Below, piece by piece: positions 8,403 through 16,173 of a stretch of 64,000 nucleotides of DNA. Positions within the stretch are counted from its first letter, which is position 1; every line of letters begins with the position of its first letter. Under the pieces are notes generated by a model, which worked only from the letters and a program-made list of their open reading frames with translations, made no database searches and was not told the DNA's origin. Origin of the DNA: Gemmatimonadales bacterium UBA7835 (lineage in GTDB: Bacteria > Gemmatimonadota > Gemmatimonadetes > Longimicrobiales > Gaopeijiaceae); NCBI GenBank assembly GCA_002500925.1, contig DLTN01000100.1:1-64000 (forward strand), written 5' to 3'. The translations under genes and the position numbers were made by a program.

Positions 8403-8434
8403 GATCATTTTCACTCCTGACACGTTAAATGATC
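8403..8434. promoter_or_regulatory. Perfect 8+8 dyad in divergent promoter region
   Basis: GATCATTT at 8403-8410 and its exact reverse complement AAATGATC at 8427-8434 are separated by 16 bases. They lie in the 172-base gap between the YHYH-DUF305 gene (minus) and the pteridine-reductase-like SDR gene (plus). The form suits a dimeric repressor operator. No regulator is encoded nearby, so the factor and target are unknown. Confidence 0.4.
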
Positions 8435-8527
8435 ATCGCGACCTTGCCCGTGAGGTTCGGAATGAATGTCCTTCCCTAATCTTATTCAATACGTCGCTAA
8501 GCGGCGGCGGCAAGCAGGAGTTTCGCC

Positions 8528-9280
8528 ATGACCGATGGTGACAAAAAACGCGTGGCACTGATCACGGGCGGCGCCGTCCGCGTCGGCCGTGCGATCAGCC
8601 TAGGACTGGCACGGGCCGGGTACGATCTCGTAATCACGTATCACTCATCATCGGCTCAGGCAAAGACATTGTCGGCCGATGTGTCAGCACTCGGCCGCAC
8701 GCTGGTGTGCGTCGAAGCGGATCTGGGTGAGGCCCATGCGGCTGATCACGTGATCGACACAGTGCGTAACTCATTCGGCCGACTGGACGTCCTCGTCAAC
8801 TCGGCTGCATCGTTTCAGGACGTCGCTCTACTTGACGTAGATGCAGACGAGTGGGACCGCGTAATGGACCTGAACGTCCGCGCTCCCCACCTCATCGTAC
8901 GAGCGGGCGCGGACATGCTACGAGATTCACGCGGGTGTGTCGTCAACATCACTGACCTTTCGGCATGGCAGGCGTGGAGTGCCTATCCGCACCACGCGGT
9001 CTCCAAGTCGGCGCTCGCACACCTAACCCGCATTCAAGCACGCGCGCTAGCTCCCCAAGTACGAGTTAACGGTATCGCTCCCGGCGCAGTTCTCCCGCCC
9101 GATGAATGGCCGATGGAGCGACGACACGCACTGGCGGAGCGATCTGCGCTAAAGCGCAACGGCACCCCCGACGACGTCCTTCAGGCCCTGATGTACCTGA
9201 TAGAAGCCGATTTCGTCACAGGTCACATAATCCCGGTAGACGGAGGCCGACTGCTAGGACCGTCAGGACCACAGGCCTGA
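8528..9280 (+). CDS. Pteridine reductase (PTR1/FolM)-like SDR with altered catalytic Tyr
   Basis: A 250-residue SDR. The cofactor motif is TGGAVRVG (residues 13-20), the TGxxxRxG form typical of pteridine reductases rather than TGxxxGxG. An Asp (VNITDLS) stands 13 residues before the position of the catalytic Tyr, as in Leishmania PTR1. However, the YxxxK site reads HAVSK, with His instead of Tyr (SAYPHHAVSKSAL). A Tyr is present three residues earlier. NSAASF follows the usual middle strand and the C-terminus ends GHIIPVDGG. The start is supported by AGGAG 8 bases upstream of ATG 8528. The likely role is pterin or folate reduction, or a related keto-reduction if the His substitution is tolerated. 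Confidence 0.75.
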   Translation: MTDGDKKRVALITGGAVRVGRAISLGLARAGYDLVITYHSSSAQAKTLSADVSALGRTLVCVEADLGEAHAADHVIDTVRNSFGRLDVLVNSAASFQDVALLDVDADEWDRVMDLNVRAPHLIVRAGADMLRDSRGCVVNITDLSAWQAWSAYPHHAVSKSALAHLTRIQARALAPQVRVNGIAPGAVLPPDEWPMERRHALAERSALKRNGTPDDVLQALMYLIEADFVTGHIIPVDGGRLLGPSGPQA

Positions 9281-9323
9281 CGACGCCCGAGCCCCTCAGG
9301 CGCGCAGATTGCACTGGGTCAAA

Positions 9324-9339
9324 CTGCTAGCGCTAGCAG
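9324..9339. repeat. 16-base perfect palindrome between convergent genes
   Basis: CTGCTAGCGCTAGCAG is fully self-complementary. It sits in the 79-base gap between the converging SDR and trxB genes and is followed by a pyrimidine-rich run (ctccctagcgtttctctttct). It could form a cruciform or act as a weak bidirectional terminator, though a hairpin would lose the central pairs to the loop. Confidence 0.4.
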
Positions 9340-9359
9340 CTCCCTAGCGTTTCTCTTTC

Positions 9360-10334
9360 TCATCCCCCGTGAGCCAACCATCGCTCGGCCTCTAGGGCGG
9401 CCATACAGCCAGTGCCGGCCGCAGTGACGGCTTGTCGATAGTAGTCGTCCATCACGTCACCGGCCGCGAAGATTCCGGGCACCGAGGTCTGTGTACGCCA
9501 CGGGATCGGAGTATCGACGTAGCCATTGTCCTTCAGTTCGACCACGCCCTTCAGAAATCCCGTGTTAGGTGAGTGGCCTATCGCAACGAATAGTCCCCCG
9601 ACTTCGAGTTCCCGCGGCTCACCCGAATGTACGTCCTTAAGCTGAAGACCAGTGATAACGTCGTCACCGAGCACTTCGGTCACGACCGTGTTCCATGCGA
9701 AGGTGATCTTCTCGCTCTCCATGGCGCGCTCTGCCATGATCTTCGACGCTCGCAGCTCGTCGCGCCGATGAATGATTACTACTTCCTTGGCGAATTTCGT
9801 GAGATAGAGGGCGTCCTCCATCGCGGTATCTCCACCGCCGATCACCGCCAGCACCTTATCCCGGAAGTGTGGCAACGCCCCATCACAGACCGCACAGGCA
9901 CTCACGCCGCCACCGCTCTGTGCCAGCCGCTCCTCGTTAGGAAGGCCCAGCCAGTTTGCATTAGCCCCAGTGGCGAGAATCAAGGCGTCAGCGGTTACAA
10001 CAGTTCCGTTCGTCGTGGTGAGCCGGAACGGATGCACGTCCTTATCGATGTCCACAACATCCTCCGTGAGCACACGGGTGTCGAAACGGAGTGCCTGAGC
10101 CTTCATCTCCAACATAAGGGCCTGACCGTCGACCCCGTCTTTGAAACCCGGGTAATTCTCGACCTCAGTCGTGAACATGAGTTGACCGCCCGGAATCATC
10201 GTGCGGCTGATGTTCCCCTCGATCACGAACGGATTCATCTCGGCGCGGGCAGCATAGATCGCCGCGGTCCAGCCTGCTGGGCCGGAGCCGATGATGACAA
10301 CCTTTTCGTGCTGAGACGTGCCGTTGTCGTTCAT
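9360..10334 (-). CDS. trxB: Thioredoxin reductase
   Basis: A 324-residue flavoprotein of standard bacterial TrxB length. The FAD motif GSGPAG is at residues 16-21, the redox-active CAVCDG has Cys147 and Cys150, the NADPH motif GGGDTAMEDA follows, and the second FAD motif GIFAAGDVMDD is near the C-terminus. It reduces thioredoxin with NADPH. It lies 13 bases downstream of the FNR-type paralogue and is probably co-transcribed with it. Confidence 0.95.
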   Translation of the reverse strand: MNDNGTSQHEKVVIIGSGPAGWTAAIYAARAEMNPFVIEGNISRTMIPGGQLMFTTEVENYPGFKDGVDGQALMLEMKAQALRFDTRVLTEDVVDIDKDVHPFRLTTTNGTVVTADALILATGANANWLGLPNEERLAQSGGGVSACAVCDGALPHFRDKVLAVIGGGDTAMEDALYLTKFAKEVVIIHRRDELRASKIMAERAMESEKITFAWNTVVTEVLGDDVITGLQLKDVHSGEPRELEVGGLFVAIGHSPNTGFLKGVVELKDNGYVDTPIPWRTQTSVPGIFAAGDVMDDYYRQAVTAAGTGCMAALEAERWLAHGG

Positions 10335-10347
10335 GCTCGGTTCCTCA

Positions 10348-11352
10348 CTATTCCTTAAAGACTTTCATGTTCGTTGAGTGACCGGGATTAACCCGTGCCG
10401 TAGGATCGACATGATGCACCGCATTGTTCACGGCAACTGCGGCCTCGGCGAACCCAGTAGCGATGAGGTCCAACTTCCCCTCGTAGTTTACAACGTCGCC
10501 CGCTGCAAATACGCCCGGAACGCTAGTGGCCATCAGCGCATCCACAAGAATGCGGTTCTTCTCGACCTTCAGCCCCCAAGACTTAATCGGGCCTAGATCG
10601 GGTTTGAATCCAACACATGACAATACCGCATCGCACTCAAGCGTCGTTTCTTTGTCAGTCCGGTTGTCGAAAATTGTTACTCGTTCAACCGAACTGTCCC
10701 CGTGAATCGCACGCACCTCGTAGAAGGTTCGGAGATCAATCTCCTCAGCCTCAGCAGCCTTTTCCACCAGCGTCACCGTCGCCTCATGCGCCCTCCAGCC
10801 ATCACGGCGGTGCACTAGGGTCAAGGAGTCGGCAACGTCTTTGAGCATGATCACGAAATCGAGCGCAGTGTCGCCACCTCCGACAATCATGACCTTTCTT
10901 CCACGAAACATCTCGGGGTCGCGAACAGCGTACTCGACGCCATTATGCATAAACTCTTCATATCCAGGACACTTCAGCGGCATCGGCTCGAAAGCCCCTT
11001 TTCCCCCGGCGATCACTACAGTCCGAGTCCGGTATGAACCACCTGCGCAGTTCAGCACAAAGTGATCGCCAGCACAGTCAAGAGCATGCACCTGCTCATC
11101 GAGCACGACGTCGGGGTCGAACTGAAGTGCCTGTTCGACGAGACCCTTTACTAGGTCCTTCGCGAGGACCTTCGCGAAGCCCCCGACATCGTAGATATAC
11201 TTCTCCGGGTACAGTGCAGCGAGTTGACCACCCAGCTCCGGCAAAGAATCTACGATACGGCACGACGTCCCACGCATGCCCGCATAGAATGCAGCAAAAA
11301 GGCCAGTCGGCCCGCCGCCGATAATCGTAATGTCCCGGATATCTTTAGCCAT
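10348..11352 (-). CDS. Ferredoxin/flavodoxin-NADP+ reductase, TrxR-like (YumC type)
   Basis: A 334-residue flavoprotein similar in layout to TrxB: FAD motif GGGPTG at residues 12-17, NADPH motif GGGDTALDF near 160, and FAD motif GVFAAGDVVNYEGK near 285. The redox CxxC of TrxB is absent (the equivalent stretch reads YAVRDPEMF). This is the hallmark of type 2 ferredoxin-NADP reductases such as Bacillus YumC. The extended C-terminus with the NPGHSTN segment also fits. The likely role is electron exchange between NADPH and ferredoxin or flavodoxin. It is upstream of trxB in the same direction. Confidence 0.88.
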   Translation of the reverse strand: MAKDIRDITIIGGGPTGLFAAFYAGMRGTSCRIVDSLPELGGQLAALYPEKYIYDVGGFAKVLAKDLVKGLVEQALQFDPDVVLDEQVHALDCAGDHFVLNCAGGSYRTRTVVIAGGKGAFEPMPLKCPGYEEFMHNGVEYAVRDPEMFRGRKVMIVGGGDTALDFVIMLKDVADSLTLVHRRDGWRAHEATVTLVEKAAEAEEIDLRTFYEVRAIHGDSSVERVTIFDNRTDKETTLECDAVLSCVGFKPDLGPIKSWGLKVEKNRILVDALMATSVPGVFAAGDVVNYEGKLDLIATGFAEAAVAVNNAVHHVDPTARVNPGHSTNMKVFKE

Positions 11353-11526
11353 CGGCTCTGCGGCCTCTATGAATCAGCATGGCTTTGGGGTAGAACACAA
11401 CGTCGGGTTGTTATCCTGAAAGGAACACGAGTCAGCACTCACCGTGGTGACCTGAAGACATCAAGTCTAATCGCTCCCCCGAGTCGATCAACGGCTCAAA
11501 GCCTAACCCCACCTCTCTTAGCTGAG

Positions 11527-11880
11527 CTAGCTGTCTGAGTCGGGCTGTCTTTCGAGGGTAAACTCAACTTCTTCGGTGCGTCCATCCCCCACAGGAATCT
11601 CATAACAAATCTTTACACACCGTACAGCCGCCGCCGGGTCAGTAAGCGCTACTGTGAAGTCTATAGACTGGTCGGCCGATAAAACTCGCGTTCTAACTCT
11701 CTCACCCGGTTCAGCCTCAGACTCGCTAGTAGGGTTCCATAAGAGGGTCTTTGTTGACTGGCGCTCTGATTCCAGCTGCCGAGTGACCCTCACGCGCCTT
11801 AGCCAGTCAGGCTGATAGCTGACACGATATCGGAACCCGCATTGGTCCGAACCAGTCCCCTCACGGTTGTGACGTGCCAC
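11527..11880 (-). CDS. Hypothetical protein, 117 aa
   Basis: I do not recognise this protein. It is polar and probably beta-rich (FRYRVSYQPDW, SIDFTVALTD, EEVEFTLERQ), has no signal peptide or membrane segment, and contains three cysteines. The pattern loosely resembles a small immunoglobulin-like or C2-like fold. The start at 11880 lies 22 bases from a pair of GTAAACGTTT repeats, which makes it a plausible regulated gene. It is isolated: the FNR gene lies 174 bases further on and rho is divergent. Confidence 0.55.
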   Translation of the reverse strand: MARHNREGTGSDQCGFRYRVSYQPDWLRRVRVTRQLESERQSTKTLLWNPTSESEAEPGERVRTRVLSADQSIDFTVALTDPAAAVRCVKICYEIPVGDGRTEEVEFTLERQPDSDS

Positions 11881-11902
11881 GACGAAACCTGCTTGTTTTT
11901 CC

Positions 11903-11930
11903 GTAAACGTTTAAGAACGAGTAAACGTTT
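11903..11930. repeat. Direct repeat of GTAAACGTTT (operator candidate)
   Basis: GTAAACGTTT occurs at 11903-11912 and again at 11921-11930, 18 bases start to start. The core AAACGTTT is itself palindromic. The pair lies just upstream of the 117-aa hypothetical gene and covers the place of its promoter. Two palindromic boxes on nearly the same helix face look like binding sites for a dimeric regulator. Confidence 0.4.
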
Positions 11931-12097
11931 GTTTTCAATTTCTGCAAGTCAATGCCCTAGTTCCTTAGTAAATCACGGTGAACGCCGGCATTGGAACATC
12001 AAAAAAACGCATCCACTTCTTAGCGGACTGCACGATTATGTCAGCCTAGTGATCTAATCTCGGTATAAGAATTCTAAAAAAAAGCGAAAGAGTTGGC

Positions 12098-12126
12098 TTG
12101 ACCCCATTTTTTTAGCTGATTACGTT
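12098..12126 (+). promoter_or_regulatory. Candidate sigma-70-type promoter for rho
   Basis: TTGACC at 12098-12103, a 17-base spacer, then TACGTT at 12121-12126. The spacing is ideal and the -35 box is good, but the -10 box is weak. It lies about 170 bases upstream of the rho start. It is predicted from sequence alone. Confidence 0.3.
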
Positions 12127-12297
12127 GCCTGGGATCGAAGCTTTCACAGTTCAGTCTCCCGACGTCGGCCCGTTCCATTCGCTTGGACGTGACTCTGCCG
12201 GCGACCCATTAATCGCGGCCTGCGGGTCGAATCTTCCCAATGCTCGTGTACGATCGAAAAAGGATCGTGCCAGCTGGTCTCCCACGAAGACATCTCT

Positions 12298-13557
12298 GTG
12301 GACATCGCCGAACTACAAAGCAAGAACGTCGGAGAACTTCACGATCTAGCCGAGGGATTAGGCCTAGGTCAGTACCAGGCTCTCCGCAAACAGGAACTTC
12401 TACTCCGGATTGAGCGCACCCTACTCGAAAACGGCGAGTCACTGACCGGAGAAGGTGTTCTCGAGATCCTCAGAGAGGGATACGGGTTCCTGCGCTCACA
12501 GATCTGGAGCTACGTGAACAGTCCAGATGACATCTACGTGAGTCCATCACAGATCAAGCGGTTCGCTCTAAAAACAGGTGACACTCTTGTCGGGCAAGTC
12601 CGTCCTCCCCGCAAGGGAGAGAAATACATCGCGCTCGAGAGAGTCGACTTTCTTAACGGACTTGACCCGGAAGAGGGACAAGCGCGTGGGGACTTCGACA
12701 AGCTAAAGCCACGATATCCTGAGAAGCGACTTAGTCTTGAAGTTCCAGAGGACCCTCAAGGACTCGCGATGCGAATGGTGGATCTCATCGCTCCTATTGG
12801 TGAAGGGCAGCGAGGCTTAATCGTTTCGCCTCCCAAAGCAGGAAAAACAACCGTACTGCAACAGATGGCGGACGCCATCTCAACCAATTGGCCCGAGGTT
12901 CACCTCATTGTCCTCCTCGTTGACGAGCGACCTGAGGAGGTCACGGAAATGCGGCAAAGAGTCCAGGGAGAAGTGGTAGCCTCCACTTTTGACGAGTCAC
13001 CGAAGCGACACATTCAAGTTGCAGAGATGGTGCTCGAAAAGGCGAAACGCCTGGTTGAGCACGGCAAGGATGTGGTCATCTTGCTAGACTCAATCACACG
13101 TTTGGGTCGGGCCTACAACGCAGCTATCCGCCGCTCAGGGCGTATCATGTCCGGAGGGCTCGACACTAAAGCTCTCCAAAAGCCCAAGCATTTCTTTGGG
13201 TCAGCTCGCAACATCATGGACGGGGGCTCACTCACCATAGTCGCTACAGCTCTCATCGAGACCGGCAGTAGAATGGATGAAGTGATTTTCGAAGAATTCA
13301 AGGGCACTGGAAACATGGAGTTAGTGCTAGCACGAGAAATAGCCGAACAACGAATCTTCCCGGCGATAGACTTGAACAAGTCTAGCACCCGAAAAGAAGA
13401 ACTCCTTCTATCAGATATTGAGCTAAACAGAGTCTTTCTCCTTCGAAACTTCCTTTCAGACATGCCACCAGAGGAAGCTATCTCATTCCTGTCCGAGCGA
13501 ATGAAGATGACGAAGACGAACTCTGAGTTTCTGGACGAAATGACGCGCGGAGTCTAA
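12298..13557 (+). CDS. rho: Transcription termination factor Rho
   Basis: A 419-residue hexameric RNA-dependent ATPase that terminates transcription; length equals E. coli Rho. Order: N-terminal helical domain (residues 1-47), RNA-binding OSB fold with GYGFLRS and DDIYVSPSQIKRF (50-125), Walker A PPKAGKTT (178-185), LLVDERPEEVTEMRQ, the Q-loop and R-loop region DSITRLGRAYN, and the closing block MKMTKTNSEFLDEM. The start is GTG at 12298. No ATG exists at a better place, and the protein then aligns from residue 1 with known Rho proteins (MDIAELQ against MNLTELK). Confidence 0.97.
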   Translation: MDIAELQSKNVGELHDLAEGLGLGQYQALRKQELLLRIERTLLENGESLTGEGVLEILREGYGFLRSQIWSYVNSPDDIYVSPSQIKRFALKTGDTLVGQVRPPRKGEKYIALERVDFLNGLDPEEGQARGDFDKLKPRYPEKRLSLEVPEDPQGLAMRMVDLIAPIGEGQRGLIVSPPKAGKTTVLQQMADAISTNWPEVHLIVLLVDERPEEVTEMRQRVQGEVVASTFDESPKRHIQVAEMVLEKAKRLVEHGKDVVILLDSITRLGRAYNAAIRRSGRIMSGGLDTKALQKPKHFFGSARNIMDGGSLTIVATALIETGSRMDEVIFEEFKGTGNMELVLAREIAEQRIFPAIDLNKSSTRKEELLLSDIELNRVFLLRNFLSDMPPEEAISFLSERMKMTKTNSEFLDEMTRGV

Positions 13558-13630
13558 GGGCGAGAATCATAAGAAATCAAAGGCAGCGCGATACATTGAC
13601 TTGGATCATTTAGGTCGAGATGCTCACGCC

Positions 13631-14080
13631 ATGAATTCTGATCTGACCAAAAAAGCTGAACAGCTGCTCTTAACGGCTCTTGAGACCACTGGCGCGCGCG
13701 ACCCCCGGGAGTTCTACCGCGATCAACTCCGTGAGTTAAGAGAGCTGAGCCTTGAGAAGTACGAGGATGCCGTAACCTACTATGAAGGCACACTCATCCC
13801 CTCAATTGCGTCAGATGAAGTGGACCCCTTACACGCTTGGGCAAAATACGGTCGCCTTCTCGCCCTAGCGTTAGCTCCGGGGGAAACCGTCCAAATCGAT
13901 GAGACAGGGCGAGCGAGTTCCTACGTCGAGGACAGCGGCTTCGATTTGAGTTCTATGATGCTCCACATGCCAAACGATACGAGTTCGAAAGCCACGGTGG
14001 TGACCCTCCCCTCTACCCTCAGCGAGGCGCAGAAAGCTACATACCAGGTCCTCGTTGCAGGAAAACAAAAAATAGTTTGA
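13631..14080 (+). CDS. Hypothetical protein, 149 aa, downstream of rho
   Basis: I do not recognise this protein. It is acidic and soluble. The first half is helical (AEQLLLTALETTG, REFYRDQLRELRELSLEKYEDA). The second half contains a short beta-type segment (GETVQIDETGRASSY) and a helical end (LSEAQKATYQVLVAGKQKIV). I chose ATG 13631 over the in-frame TTG at 13601. It follows rho by 73 bases on the same strand, so co-transcription is possible. The intact frame and codon pattern like the neighbours suggest a real gene. Confidence 0.6.
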   Translation: MNSDLTKKAEQLLLTALETTGARDPREFYRDQLRELRELSLEKYEDAVTYYEGTLIPSIASDEVDPLHAWAKYGRLLALALAPGETVQIDETGRASSYVEDSGFDLSSMMLHMPNDTSSKATVVTLPSTLSEAQKATYQVLVAGKQKIV

Positions 14081-14154
14081 CCTAGCGGCTCGGCATGCAG
14101 AGACGGCAAACCCTTAAGTGCGGGGATACTTGACCCGTCAGGAACTCAATCGAT

Positions 14155-16002
14155 TCAGTCTTCTACAAGCCAGGCCACACCCCACGCTCCCACGCCCGTA
14201 TGCGTGGCAATCACTGGAGTTGCTGGAGCAGCCAGCACGTCAACATTCGAACCGTACTCTTCTCTTAACGCGGCCTTGATATCCGGAACAATCTCTGGAA
14301 CCCCCACCTGAACGATCCCGAAACGAACTTTCTTCGTCCCCTCAGGCACCTGCTTTCGAACCACCCTCAACAATTCTGGCCGGGCACGCTTGTCACCAAA
14401 CGCCTTGCCAAACGCGGCCACCTCACCCTCTGGCGTTACACCCAGGATTGGCTTCAAGCCCAAGAACCGGCCGAGTAAAGCCTTACCGCGACCCACTCGC
14501 CCGGATGCGATCAAACGCTCAAAAGTGCTCACAGTAAACACGATTCCGGATTGACGTCGGATGCGGTCCAATTCTTTCCGAATCTCTTCTACACCCCAAC
14601 CACTCTCTCCGAGCTCCGCTGCCTTAAGGGTCAACATACCTTGTAGAAGAGAGGCTCCGAGGGAGTCTACCACATGTATCGAAGTGTCACCGGTATTATC
14701 GACAGCCATCTCGGCGGCACGAACCGTTCCGCTCAATGTAGAGCCAACGAAGACCCCAATCACTGACTCACCCTCCTCCCCGGCAGCCTGGAAGGCCCTT
14801 AGAAACTCGACCGGCGCTGGCTGGCTTGTTGTCGGGAGGGCTTGGTCTGAGCGCAGTTTCTCGTGGAATTGCTCAGCGGTGATATCCACGCCGTCTCGCC
14901 AAGTCTTGTCACCCTGAACAAGAGACATTGGAATGACATGGATGCCATGTGCGCGGATAACCTCTTTTGACAAATCACACGCAGAGTCAGTTACCACCGT
15001 CACCGGCCTTCGCGCGATCTGAATGTGCCCCTTTGACCTATGTGAGGCCGACACACTCGCAGCTCCGATGGTTTCATGCTGGACATGCATGTCCTCAGCT
15101 TTATGAGTGACCAGCTCACCGACCGAACGCAGGTAGGAAAATACGTCCTCCGGCTCGTCCGTGTGTATGTGCACTTTCAGGACGTCTTGTGATCGAATCA
15201 CGATCAAACAATCCCCCAACTCGCGAAGAGCTTCGCGCACCGCAGGTTGCGTGGGCAGCGTCATACCGCGCACCAAAGCCTCCGTACAAAAACGGTACTG
15301 TTCATCCTCTACCGAATAGTCGACCATCGCCAAGACGGATTGACCTTCAAATTCCTGCTCAGTGTTGTCTGCTGAAATGGACACGCCATCCATGAACATC
15401 TGCACGCCTTCGAGCATACTCACAAAACCCTTGGCGCCGGCATCGACGACTCCGGCCTTCTTCAAGGCTTCAAGCTGCTCAGGCGTTCTCTCCAGTGATA
15501 ATCTGGCCTCCCTCACGGTCTCTGCCATTAGGGGTACAAAGTCGTCCTCAGCTGACTTGCAAACAGCAGTGGCGACATCGCGCATAACCGTGAGGATTGT
15601 CCCTTCAACAGGATTCTCTAGAGACTCGTATAGAATATCGACTCCCGAACTGAGCGCTCCCCCGAGTTCACCGGTTGTTATCCTTTCCCGACCTTCAATA
15701 TGCTCGGCAAAACCCAACAAGAAATGCGAAAGCATCATCCCGCAATTTCCCCGCGCACCTAGCACCGCTCCTTGAGCAGCCTGCTGCGCTACTTCTCCAA
15801 CCGATCGTGCGCTAACTCCCCGAATGTGGTCGGCTATGGCCTGAAGAGTCAGAGAAAGATTCGTCCCAGTATCCCCATCTGGGACCGGGAAAACATTGAT
15901 GCGGTTTAACTCAACGCGCTGTTGCTGTGCGTAATCGCAAGCCGCCATAAGTGAGCGCCGGAGGCGCGGCCCGTCGAGATAGGCGATCTGGCTTGAGTTC
16001 AA
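14155..16002 (-). CDS. Fatty acid kinase fusion: FakA-like DhaL kinase plus FakB-like DegV domain
   Basis: A 615-residue protein. Residues 1-200: DhaL/DAK2 ATP-binding domain with NVFPVPDGDTGTNLS (Asp42, Asp44 for Mg-ATP) and GARGNCGMMLS. Residues about 225-315: FakA middle domain with a Cys (RFCTEALVRG) and HIHTDEPEDV, the Cys/His/His set that binds zinc in FakA. Residues about 335-612: DegV/EDD fatty-acid-binding domain starting VTVVTDSACDLS, with the PTTSQP and GSTLSGT lipid-phosphate loops. In Staphylococcus FakA and FakB are separate and phosphorylate free fatty acids for phospholipid synthesis. Here the carrier domain replaces the usual FakA C-terminal domain, so kinase and carrier are one chain. 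It is cytoplasmic, with no operon partner. Confidence 0.88.
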   Translation of the reverse strand: MNSSQIAYLDGPRLRRSLMAACDYAQQQRVELNRINVFPVPDGDTGTNLSLTLQAIADHIRGVSARSVGEVAQQAAQGAVLGARGNCGMMLSHFLLGFAEHIEGRERITTGELGGALSSGVDILYESLENPVEGTILTVMRDVATAVCKSAEDDFVPLMAETVREARLSLERTPEQLEALKKAGVVDAGAKGFVSMLEGVQMFMDGVSISADNTEQEFEGQSVLAMVDYSVEDEQYRFCTEALVRGMTLPTQPAVREALRELGDCLIVIRSQDVLKVHIHTDEPEDVFSYLRSVGELVTHKAEDMHVQHETIGAASVSASHRSKGHIQIARRPVTVVTDSACDLSKEVIRAHGIHVIPMSLVQGDKTWRDGVDITAEQFHEKLRSDQALPTTSQPAPVEFLRAFQAAGEEGESVIGVFVGSTLSGTVRAAEMAVDNTGDTSIHVVDSLGASLLQGMLTLKAAELGESGWGVEEIRKELDRIRRQSGIVFTVSTFERLIASGRVGRGKALLGRFLGLKPILGVTPEGEVAAFGKAFGDKRARPELLRVVRKQVPEGTKKVRFGIVQVGVPEIVPDIKAALREEYGSNVDVLAAPATPVIATHTGVGAWGVAWLVED

Positions 16003-16173
16003 ATCGGACTCCCGTATTCAACCCCACGGCGTTAACAAAAGAAGGCCAAAGAGAACAAGAACCTATAGCATACAGATACCCATGGAACCCGTGTGATCTT
16101 TACCATCTTGCCACGACAGGTATTTTCGCCGCAAGAATTCCAGCTCTTCCTACCCTCTGAAGATAGGCGCTGT

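Larger units (their letters stand above)
11881..12297. other. 417-base divergent intergenic region (hypothetical gene / rho)
   Basis: It is A+T-richer than its surroundings, with oligo-A and oligo-T runs around 12074-12085 and 12107-12113. It contains the AAACGTTT repeat pair next to the minus-strand gene and a candidate promoter about 175 bases upstream of rho, leaving a long untranslated leader. Long leaders are common for rho because the gene is autoregulated. I see no clear attenuator hairpin or small ORF with a ribosome site. Confidence 0.4.
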
